Origin: Comamonas sp. KCTC 72670
GTDB lineage: Bacteria; Myxococcota; Myxococcia; Myxococcales; Myxococcaceae
DNA length: 64,000 nt
Reading direction: 5' to 3'
Assembly (NCBI GenBank): GCA_014656495.1
Contig: BNCN01000001.1
Coordinates: forward strand, 248,001-312,000
In this document: positions 32,590 to 41,884 of the stretch, in pieces
Position numbering within the stretch: position 1 is the stretch's first letter
Layout: the number at the start of each line of letters is the position of its first letter
Translations under genes and position numbers: made by a program
Notes under the pieces: model-generated
What the model was told of the DNA's origin: nothing
The model's input: the letters and a program-made list of their open reading frames with translations, nothing else
The model's database searches: none

Positions 32590-34395
32590 TCAGGGCCAGC
32601 GGTCCACCACGGTCCCGAGACCCCGATTGGACGCCTGCACCCTGCCGTCCTTGAACGCCTCGACAGTCCCCTCGTGCACGAAGCAGATGGGGTACTCCTC
32701 CTGCCCCGGGAGCTTCACGCGGTCGTACCGGATGACGAGCGCCGGCCCATCCGCGCGCCCCATTCTGTCGGAGAGGTAGTAAGCCTTGCCGTAGAAGCGT
32801 GTCCCAGCAGGGACGACCTCGCGCTGTCGGCGATTGTTGACTTTGGGGGCAACCCCCACCACCTCCGCGCCAGCGGTGAACCACACGTTTGCAAACTGCT
32901 CTTGGCGGTCGTCGAGGTGGAGGCTGAACATGTCTCCCTCCTTCCAGTGAAGTTGCTCCCGCATGGCCTCTTCCGCGCCAGCCGGGCAGGTGAAGGCCTC
33001 GGGCCGTATCTGGGCCCCCGGACACCCCGCCGTCAGCGCCGCGACGAGCGACAGCGACGCGCACTGGACGGCGGCAACGGACTTCTTCGGCAGGCGCGGC
33101 GCACGTCCCGCAGGCGTGGCTTCGGATGCTGGGGTCTTCAAGGCGAATCCTTCCTTCGAGGCAGCGGCGATTGCAGGCCCTGGGACTGTCACGGACGAAG
33201 GGCTGGCAGGTGTCATAGCAGGAGGTGATATCTGGGGCGTTGCCGAATGGGTGGTGGCAGGAGGAGGTCGAGGGGCGACGGCTTCGCGCGACTCGGCAGG
33301 CCCGCCGGGAACACTCCCCGACGAGCGCCAGAGGGCCGCGGCCATGACGAGCGCGACAAGACAAACGATGCCTGCGAGCCATCTCCCCGCGCGAAGCGGG
33401 CGCTCCATCAGCGCCCCATGCCGCTCGAGGGGTTGCGGCGTGGAGGGCATCGTCAGCGCCGCGGGTGTTGGCCCTCCGTGGCGCTGTTCCGCAGGCGGAT
33501 GGGCCGGTACGTCATACTCCGCGGAGCGCTCTGCGCGGAGGTCCGCCAGCTCGCGGCGCAGCGCCTCGGTGTCGACCGGACGCGTCCTGGGGTCTCTGGC
33601 CAGGAGAATCTCGACGAGGTCGCTCAGCGCCGCTGGCACCCGCCCATTCACCAATCGAGGGGGCGGCGGACGGAGGGCAGGACTGTTCAAGTCAAAGCGC
33701 GGACGAAACTCCGTCGGGCGTGGGTCGGTTAGCAGCTCATGGAGCATGACGCCGACCGAGAAGATTTCGTCGGCCACCTGGAAGGCGTAGCGGGCCCGGT
33801 GCTCGTCCTTGTGCTCGCGCAGGAACTTGAACTGCTCGGGCGCGCGATAGCGGTCGGTGCCTGGAGGCAGGCCCCCGTCCGTCAAGTGCTCGGCCAGGGT
33901 GTAGGTCGCGCAACTGAAGTCGATGATGACGGGCTCGCCGTCGCTCTTGCGGATGAGCACGTTGGACAGCTTCAGGTCTCGATGCAGGATGCCCCGGCCG
34001 TGCATGTAGGACAGCGCACCGGCGAGCTTCTCGAAGACGGCGACGATTTCGCGAACAGTCGGGTGCTTGCGCTCCACCCACTCCGCGAGCGTCCAGCCGT
34101 CCACGTAGTCGAGCGCGAGGTACAGGTTCCCACTCTCCGCGAGCCCATGGCCTTGTGGCCGGACGATGTGGGGATGGTCCAGCATGAGCAGCGCCGTCAA
34201 CTCGCGCAGCGTCCGTGCATGGGTCTGCTTGAGGTCACCACTGGACTCCCGATGCTGGGCCACCTTGATGGCCCGGTGCCTGCCGTTCTTTTCCCCCAGG
34301 AAGACGAACGCAAAGCCTCCATCACCGAGTGGCTTGGAGACCTGCCATCCGTCAATCAACGAACCGGGCGGAACATGGAGCAGCGTCGCGTTCAT
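32590..34395 (-). CDS. Membrane-bound Ser/Thr protein kinase (PknB-type)
   Basis: The ATG at 34395 has GGAGG seven bases upstream and overlaps the DUF2381 gene stop by ATGA, giving 601 residues. The cytoplasmic kinase domain (17-280) is complete: glycine loop GDGGFAFV, Lys44 in AIKVA, HRDLKLSN with Asp140, and DFS (159-161) in place of DFG. One membrane helix (about 345-362, AGIVCLVALVMAAALW) and a Pro/Ala-rich spacer lead to a roughly 150-residue periplasmic C-terminal domain with two Cys. That domain resembles the tail of other DUF2381-linked myxobacterial kinases. It probably senses the periplasm through this domain. Confidence 0.9.
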   Translation of the reverse strand: MNATLLHVPPGSLIDGWQVSKPLGDGGFAFVFLGEKNGRHRAIKVAQHRESSGDLKQTHARTLRELTALLMLDHPHIVRPQGHGLAESGNLYLALDYVDGWTLAEWVERKHPTVREIVAVFEKLAGALSYMHGRGILHRDLKLSNVLIRKSDGEPVIIDFSCATYTLAEHLTDGGLPPGTDRYRAPEQFKFLREHKDEHRARYAFQVADEIFSVGVMLHELLTDPRPTEFRPRFDLNSPALRPPPPRLVNGRVPAALSDLVEILLARDPRTRPVDTEALRRELADLRAERSAEYDVPAHPPAEQRHGGPTPAALTMPSTPQPLERHGALMERPLRAGRWLAGIVCLVALVMAAALWRSSGSVPGGPAESREAVAPRPPPATTHSATPQISPPAMTPASPSSVTVPGPAIAAASKEGFALKTPASEATPAGRAPRLPKKSVAAVQCASLSLVAALTAGCPGAQIRPEAFTCPAGAEEAMREQLHWKEGDMFSLHLDDRQEQFANVWFTAGAEVVGVAPKVNNRRQREVVPAGTRFYGKAYYLSDRMGRADGPALVIRYDRVKLPGQEEYPICFVHEGTVEAFKDGRVQASNRGLGTVVDRWP

Positions 34396-35261
34396 TGGGA
34401 GTCCTCCACGGCGGGCTTCGGGAAGCGCACGTCTGGAATCGTGAGTCGACGGTCCCCATCCCCCCGCACTTCCAGGGTGAAGACGAGGTCTGCCTTCGTC
34501 TCTGGCACCTCTACGACCGCGAGCACACGCCCATCCTCCCCGGGAAGGATGGGCCCCGGCGCCATCGCGACGAGCCGCGCCCGCAAGTGCATGCCGGCTC
34601 GCCCCACGAAGATCGCTTCTCGGGGTGTCCAGGCGGGGTGCTTGGCGCCGTTCACAAAACTCACGTCCGCCAGAATCCACCCCGTGCCCCGAAAGGCGAC
34701 AATCCGTTCCAAGTTGAACCCCTGCGCGGCATCCATCTTGCCTTTGCGGATGGACGTCGTGACGCCATTCGCGTCCACGTAGCCAAGCAGCACGAAGTCT
34801 TCCGGCTTCGGCGTCGGTGCTTCGGCCGTCGGTTGGCAGTCGGTGTTCGGCGGCTCGGGGCGCAGCACCTCAATCCGAGCGTCCACTTCGGCCGGGTCGG
34901 TCACGAGCATGAACGCGGCCCGGGTCGGCGCTCGGCCATCAGCGAAGAAGACCCCGAGTTCTTGCCGCTCCCCTTCGGCCAGATTGGCCACGGGCTGAAC
35001 GATGACGGACCGCTCGCCGACATCCAGGACGCGGATCCGAGACTCGTCGAAGGTCAGCGTCTTCTTTTGGATCGGCGAGGGAAAGAACAGCAGCGTCATG
35101 GAGTCCTGCGCAACCCGGACGCTGGGCAACGGCTCGGAGGTCGTGCTGGCGATGGCGACGGAGCGTTCCCGCCTGACGCGTGCGTCCGGTGCCGGCTCAG
35201 CCTTCCCAACAGCCCCCCACATGAATCCGAGCGTGAGAGCCAATCTGAACAGTTGGAGCAA
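34392..35261 (-). CDS. DUF2381 family protein (Myxococcaceae-specific)
   Basis: The start is TTG 35261, with AGGAGG ten bases upstream. The 289-residue protein has a signal peptide (residues 1-21, LALTLGFMWGAVGKA) and then a beta-rich domain with FFADGRAPTRAAFMLVTDP and GWILADVSFVNGAKHPAW. These match DUF2381, a paralogous family of Myxococcus and relatives that is often encoded directly before a Ser/Thr kinase. That is the case here, with stop and start codons overlapping (ATGA). It is exported to the periplasm, so it could act as a ligand or cofactor for the kinase's periplasmic domain. That link is inference from gene order. Confidence 0.88.
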   Translation of the reverse strand: MLQLFRLALTLGFMWGAVGKAEPAPDARVRRERSVAIASTTSEPLPSVRVAQDSMTLLFFPSPIQKKTLTFDESRIRVLDVGERSVIVQPVANLAEGERQELGVFFADGRAPTRAAFMLVTDPAEVDARIEVLRPEPPNTDCQPTAEAPTPKPEDFVLLGYVDANGVTTSIRKGKMDAAQGFNLERIVAFRGTGWILADVSFVNGAKHPAWTPREAIFVGRAGMHLRARLVAMAPGPILPGEDGRVLAVVEVPETKADLVFTLEVRGDGDRRLTIPDVRFPKPAVEDSQ

Positions 35262-35360
35262 CGGTGAATGACCTCCTGAGTGGGAAGGCTATCATCGCGT
35301 GCGCCCGCGCAGTGAGGCTCTTTCCGACAGCCGGAGCGGCTTCCCAATCCCTGAAACGCG

Positions 35361-36116
35361 TCAGGGCGCCGCGCGTCCGCCGATCTCCGGAAAGCGCTCG
35401 TAGGTCCGCTTGAGCGTGTCCAGGTGCGTGGGGTTGTCCAGGTCGAGCGGCGCGTCGGTAAGCTGCACGACCCAGCCCCCCGATGCCGTGCGCCGCGACC
35501 GTGAAAGTAGCTCGGTGTCACGGCTCGGGTCAGGGAAGCCAATGGCCTGCGCGGCGGCGGCCGACCAGTAGTTCAGCCATCCCAGGTAATAGGGAATTTC
35601 GGGCGCGCGGATGTGCTCGAAGCGTTTCAGGGCGGGCAGCCCCCGGCGCGGGGCTGGTGGCCCCAGCAGCGTGGGGGCAGTCTGATACGCGATGTCCGCC
35701 GCGGCGGCGTAGGGTGTTGCGCGTCCCCAGTGCGCGCGCGCTCCTTCCGAAACCCCTTCAAGCACAGCCGCAGCCGCTGCGAGCACAGGCTCATCCAGCG
35801 GTAGCTTCGCGTGCACCTCGAATTGGGCCTGGCCGCGAGGGCAGAAGGGGCCAGGGTTCTCCGTTCCCCATGCCGTGACGGGGTAACTCACATCCCCATT
35901 ACACACCAGCGGGAAGCCACCGTCCTCAATGTGCTCCATGATCCACGCATCACGCTGCGGCAATGCAATGGGGCGTCCGCTTTTGGAAAGCCGCCATTCC
36001 AGACGCAAACCAGGAAGTGCCCTCTCCATCCCCTGAACGCTATTGATGGCGCGGGGGTCGTTGCCCACGAGCGAAGGCGCGTAGACAATCAGGGCGAGTC
36101 TTTCTTTCGGAGTCAT
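35361..36116 (-). CDS. DUF5953-type protein, putative immunity protein
   Basis: The ATG at 36116 overlaps the stop of the preceding lipoprotein-toxin gene as ATGA, so the two are translationally coupled. The 251-residue protein has no signal peptide and no membrane segment. It opens ERLALIVYAPSLVGNDPRA and contains APEIPYYLGWLNYWSAAAA, consistent from memory with DUF5953 in myxobacteria. Immunity proteins of bacterial toxins are typically encoded just downstream of the toxin and act in the cytoplasm. The gene position and size support this role. A neutralising function is inferred, not shown. Confidence 0.68.
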   Translation of the reverse strand: MTPKERLALIVYAPSLVGNDPRAINSVQGMERALPGLRLEWRLSKSGRPIALPQRDAWIMEHIEDGGFPLVCNGDVSYPVTAWGTENPGPFCPRGQAQFEVHAKLPLDEPVLAAAAAVLEGVSEGARAHWGRATPYAAAADIAYQTAPTLLGPPAPRRGLPALKRFEHIRAPEIPYYLGWLNYWSAAAAQAIGFPDPSRDTELLSRSRRTASGGWVVQLTDAPLDLDNPTHLDTLKRTYERFPEIGGRAAP

Positions 36117-37030
36117 CGTTCGCACCCTGTGACGACGACATTCAGCGACTGATTTTCTTGCAACAGCGCATCTCTGTGTGCCTCGGTACTCACACCAACG
36201 ACGAATTCATATCCACATGCCATCGCAGCGTTCCTCTCCTTGCGTAGCTGCTCGACTTCTCTCTGGAGTTCCCGCTCTCGGACAAAGTCATTGTACAAGT
36301 CGAATCGATGGGTCTTGATTTCCCACAGCCTGCGCACCCCGACTTGCAGCGCATCGAAACTCACGCCGCCCACGAGTACGTCCATGCCGGGGTAACGATT
36401 GGGTGGGAACCTGTCGGCGCATTCATTATGCGGAACGTCCTCGCCCGCGTGGGGAACCGGAACAGGCTCGCAACCCGCGCGTCCAGTCCAGCCCACCGGC
36501 CCAGCTGGCACTGGAGGCTGTCCGCCCTGCCCCGCGGGCTCGGGCTTCGACGTGGGCTTGCGTTGCGCTTCGGCTTCACCGGATGCCACCTTCGTCCCCC
36601 GCGAGGTCCCCGCTTCTTCGGGGGAGGCGTGCCGCAGTTCATATGCATCCAGCGCCTCCTTGATGGCGACTCCGACCACCACTACACCGAGCACGATGAC
36701 CGCGCCCACGGCAATTTCGGGAGCCGCCAGCACGCAGAGGCCAACTCCCACGGCAGCAGCGGCAGTGGAGGCCACCGCACATCTTCCCGTGGTGTCGTGG
36801 AACTCGAGCCGGTCCTGGTCAAGATTTGGATAGCACCGCTCGACCAGCAGCGGCCAAGGCTGTGACGCTTCCCGGACCACGCACCGCCCACCGTCGGTCC
36901 ACGGCAGCACCGCCGCTCGCTCGAGGTTGGCGCGTCTCTGACTCCGCGTCCCACCTGCTCCGGGAGCAGATGGCGGCGTGGCGCACGCCGGGAGGAAGAA
37001 CAGGAGTGCGATGCAAGCGCGGAATCGCAT
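36113..37030 (-). CDS. Lipoprotein with C-terminal PD-(D/E)xK-like nuclease domain (putative toxin, DUF6310-type)
   Basis: The 305-residue protein (ATG 37030) has a lipoprotein signal with lipobox LPAC (Cys16). A hydrophobic region (about 84-126) could cross or insert in the membrane. A Pro/Lys/Gly-rich linker leads to a C-terminal domain with GMD (Asp217) and WEIKT (Glu237-x-Lys239), the classic D..ExK metal site of PD-(D/E)xK nucleases, followed by GYEFVVGVST. The architecture of lipid anchor, membrane segment, linker and nuclease resembles the lipoprotein toxins (SitA) exchanged through outer-membrane exchange in Myxococcus. A coupled putative immunity gene follows. The toxin role is inferred. 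Confidence 0.7.
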   Translation of the reverse strand: MRFRACIALLFFLPACATPPSAPGAGGTRSQRRANLERAAVLPWTDGGRCVVREASQPWPLLVERCYPNLDQDRLEFHDTTGRCAVASTAAAAVGVGLCVLAAPEIAVGAVIVLGVVVVGVAIKEALDAYELRHASPEEAGTSRGTKVASGEAEAQRKPTSKPEPAGQGGQPPVPAGPVGWTGRAGCEPVPVPHAGEDVPHNECADRFPPNRYPGMDVLVGGVSFDALQVGVRRLWEIKTHRFDLYNDFVRERELQREVEQLRKERNAAMACGYEFVVGVSTEAHRDALLQENQSLNVVVTGCER

Positions 37031-37150
37031 GGCCCCATCCTCGCAGCACAATCGAGGACTTCAACCCTACGTTCCTGGAGTCCATCAGGGCATCAGGCCC
37101 CGGAGCGGACTGGGGTGCCGGCAGCCCACGCAGCAATGCCCCACGTCCCG

Positions 37151-38566
37151 CTAATCGCCCCCCGGAGCCGGCCCCAGGAAGCGGGGCTGCATGCGCTTCA
37201 CTTCTCCAGAGGCCGCGTCCGCCACCTCGACGGTGAACTCGAAGGGCGTCTTCACGCCCGTGTCCACCGTGATGAACAGCGGGACGCGGAAGCTCTCCAA
37301 CGAACCGAGCGTCACCTGCGCCTGCGGCACCACCACCGTCGCGGGGACGGGGCTGTCCACGCGGATGGTGAGCACCGTCTCCGACGGGTTCTTGTTCACC
37401 AGGTGCAGCTCGAACTGGTTGCGCACCGTGCCCTGCTCCGCCACGTAGGGCATGCCCTGGAAGCGGAGCAGGTTCGCCTCGAAGGGCACGCGCCCCACCA
37501 GACTCACGACGAGGCCCACCACCGACACCAACATCAGCGCGCCGTAGATGAACAGCCGAGGCCGGAGCACCCTGCGCGGCTGCCCGTCCAGGCCATTGAG
37601 CGAGTCATAACGAATGAGCCCCCGCGACCGCCCCAGCTTGTCCATGACGCCGTCGCACGCGTCCACACACTGCGCGCAGGCCAGGCAGTCCATCTGCAAG
37701 CCATTGCGGATGTCGATGCCCGTCGGGCACACGGCCACACACTTGAAGCAGTCCACGCAATCGCCGCGAGGCGGCACCGGAGCGCCCGGAGCCGCCTTCA
37801 CCAGCCGTCCCCGGGGCTCTCCACGCCGCACGTCGTAACCGACGATGAGCGAGTCCCGGTCCTGCATCGCGGACTGGAGGCGGCCATAGGGGCACACCAC
37901 CACGCAGAGCTGTTCCCGGAACCACGCGAAGTTGAAGTACAGCGCCCCCGTCACCGCCATGGCCCACGTGAAGGCCACGGGAGACACCACGGGCCCCTGG
38001 GCCACCATGGCGACGAGCCCGCCCGCCGAGACGAAGAGGCTCAGCGCCGCGTGCGAGATCAGCAGCGACACCGCGACATACGCGCCATGCTTGAGCACCG
38101 CGCGTCCCACGCGAGCGGGCGTCCAGGGCTCACGTCCCGCCTTGAGCCTCCGCTCCCGAGGGCCGTCGAAGAACCGCTCGATGGGCCGATAGACGGCCTC
38201 CAGGAACACCGTCTGGGGACACGCCCAACCACACCAGACGCGCCCCAGCCACGCGGTGAAGAACAGCAGGCCGAAGCCCACCGACGTCACCAGGAACAGG
38301 ACGCGCCAGAAGTCCTGCGCGTTGTATGTGCCGCCGAAGAGGTAGAAGCGGCGCGCGGCCACGTCCAGGTGCACCGCAGGGTGCCCCCCCACCTCCACCA
38401 GTGGGAGGGCCAGGTAGATGGCGATGAGCACCGCGAAGCCAAGCCGCCGCTTCGTGATGAACCGGCCTCGGACATCCGCCGGATGAAGCGCCAGCCGTGA
38501 GCCATCCGCGTGGATGGACGAGAGCTGGTCGATGCGTGGGCCGTTTCGCTGCGGTGCCGCCGACAT
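37151..38566 (-). CDS. ccoG: cbb3 oxidase maturation protein CcoG (FixG-like ferredoxin)
   Basis: The ATG at 38566 gives 471 residues. It has about five membrane helices, with the cysteine-containing region WCGWACPQTVFLE on the N-terminal side and VCPYGRLQS further on. Two ferredoxin-type 4Fe-4S motifs follow (CVDCFKCVAVCPTGIDIR and CLACAQCVDACD). A C-terminal immunoglobulin-like periplasmic domain of about 120 residues is normal for the family. CcoG takes part in copper handling and assembly of cbb3 oxidase in the inner membrane. It is the last gene of the cco cluster, 20 bases after ccoP. Confidence 0.94.
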   Translation of the reverse strand: MSAAPQRNGPRIDQLSSIHADGSRLALHPADVRGRFITKRRLGFAVLIAIYLALPLVEVGGHPAVHLDVAARRFYLFGGTYNAQDFWRVLFLVTSVGFGLLFFTAWLGRVWCGWACPQTVFLEAVYRPIERFFDGPRERRLKAGREPWTPARVGRAVLKHGAYVAVSLLISHAALSLFVSAGGLVAMVAQGPVVSPVAFTWAMAVTGALYFNFAWFREQLCVVVCPYGRLQSAMQDRDSLIVGYDVRRGEPRGRLVKAAPGAPVPPRGDCVDCFKCVAVCPTGIDIRNGLQMDCLACAQCVDACDGVMDKLGRSRGLIRYDSLNGLDGQPRRVLRPRLFIYGALMLVSVVGLVVSLVGRVPFEANLLRFQGMPYVAEQGTVRNQFELHLVNKNPSETVLTIRVDSPVPATVVVPQAQVTLGSLESFRVPLFITVDTGVKTPFEFTVEVADAASGEVKRMQPRFLGPAPGGD

Positions 38567-38586
38567 GACTGCGTCCCCTCCGTGAA

Positions 38587-39135
38587 CTACAGCTGCTCGG
38601 GTTCGCCCTGGGGCGCCTTGCCCCCGGGGACGTCCGTCCCCTTGAGCGTGAGCAGGTACGCGGTGACGGCCTTGACGCGCTCGGCGCCCAGGGTGCGCTC
38701 CCACGCGGGCATGCCCTTGGCCACCACGCCGTCCGCCACGACGCGGTGGATGGCCATGGGCGAGCCGCCGTGCATCCAGTACGCATCCGTCAGGTTCGGC
38801 CCGATGAGCCCCTGCCCCTGGGCGCCGTGACAGGCCGCGCAGTTCGCCTGGAACACCTGCTTGCCGCTGTCCAGCACGCCCGAGTCCTTGGCGAGCGTGA
38901 GCAGCATGTCGTCCGACGCGGGCGTGCTGCCGGAGGCGCGCTTCGCCACCTCCGCGGACTCGGCGGCGTACTCCCCGAGCTGGTCCGGCCCCGCCTCCGC
39001 GATGTGGAACCAGAACCAATACCCCGCGCTGAAGACAATCGACGTCCAGAGGATGAACAGCCACCAGTTGGGCAGATGGTTGTCGTGCTCCTCGATGCCG
39101 TCATAGACAGAGTGCACCAGCGACTTGTCACTCAT
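38587..39135 (-). CDS. ccoP: cbb3 oxidase subunit III CcoP, short one-haem form
   Basis: The ATG at 39135 lies inside the end of ccoQ with a GGGGAGGG site before it, and 182 residues follow. The CcoP N-terminus is typical: YDGIEEHDNHLPNWW then a membrane helix (residues 24-42). One c-type haem site CAACH (Cys99, Cys102, His103) is present, with GMPAW as the likely Met ligand. Ordinary CcoP proteins are about 300 residues with two haems. Here the second haem domain is absent, although the sequence ends cleanly after the first. It would accept electrons for the CcoNO core. Confidence 0.9.
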   Translation of the reverse strand: MSDKSLVHSVYDGIEEHDNHLPNWWLFILWTSIVFSAGYWFWFHIAEAGPDQLGEYAAESAEVAKRASGSTPASDDMLLTLAKDSGVLDSGKQVFQANCAACHGAQGQGLIGPNLTDAYWMHGGSPMAIHRVVADGVVAKGMPAWERTLGAERVKAVTAYLLTLKGTDVPGGKAPQGEPEQL

Positions 39136-39306
39136 GGCCGCCCTCCCCCCGCTCACTCAACGGCATGCGCGCGAGCGCGTCGTAGTCACCACTGCGCCGC
39201 GCCACGAACAGCCACGCGACGACGCCGAGGAACACCGCGATGAACAGGACCAGCGCGAAGAGGGGCAGCTCGGTGAGCGACATCCCCTGATAGAATTGCT
39301 TGTACA

Positions 39307-39307
<1 letters not shown>
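39128..39307 (-). CDS. ccoQ: cbb3 oxidase subunit IV CcoQ (FixQ)
   Basis: This 59-residue protein begins MYKQFYQGMSLTELPLF and has one membrane helix (about residues 15-35, ALVLFIAVFLGVVAWLF) with a basic, acidic-ended tail. This is the normal form of CcoQ, a small subunit that stabilises the complex. Its ATG overlaps the ccoNO stop by one base (TGATG), and its stop lies within the first codons of ccoP, so translation of all three is coupled. Its small size makes it easy to miss. The position between ccoNO and ccoP is conserved. Confidence 0.9.
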
Positions 39308-41688
<2,381 letters not shown>

Positions 41689-41692
41689 GGCT

Positions 41693-41884
41693 TCACTCCT
41701 GGGAAGCGGAGGACGGGGGCTCGGGGGCGCCAGGCGCCGGACGGGCGCTGTCGTCCTCGAGCGGGAAGAGCGAGAGCCGGTCGGCGTGCTCGTGGTCGCG
41801 GTGGCGCACGCTGTAGACGAACAGCAGCACCGAGCTGGCGACGAGCATCAGGCTCACGAAGACCTGGAGGACGAGGACGTTCAT
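41693..41884 (-). CDS. ccoS: cbb3 oxidase assembly protein CcoS
   Basis: This 63-residue protein starts MNVLVLQVFVSLMLVASSVL with one membrane helix followed by FVYSVRHRDHEHADRLSLFPLEDD. The DR-LSLFPLEDD ending is typical of CcoS, a small inner-membrane factor needed for cofactor insertion into CcoN. Its ATG overlaps the stop of ccoI (ATGA), and the ccoNO start lies four bases after its own stop. The position between ccoI and the structural genes differs from the more usual ccoNOQP-GHIS order. A proline-rich tail extends past the conserved part. Confidence 0.9.
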   Translation of the reverse strand: MNVLVLQVFVSLMLVASSVLLFVYSVRHRDHEHADRLSLFPLEDDSARPAPGAPEPPSSASQE

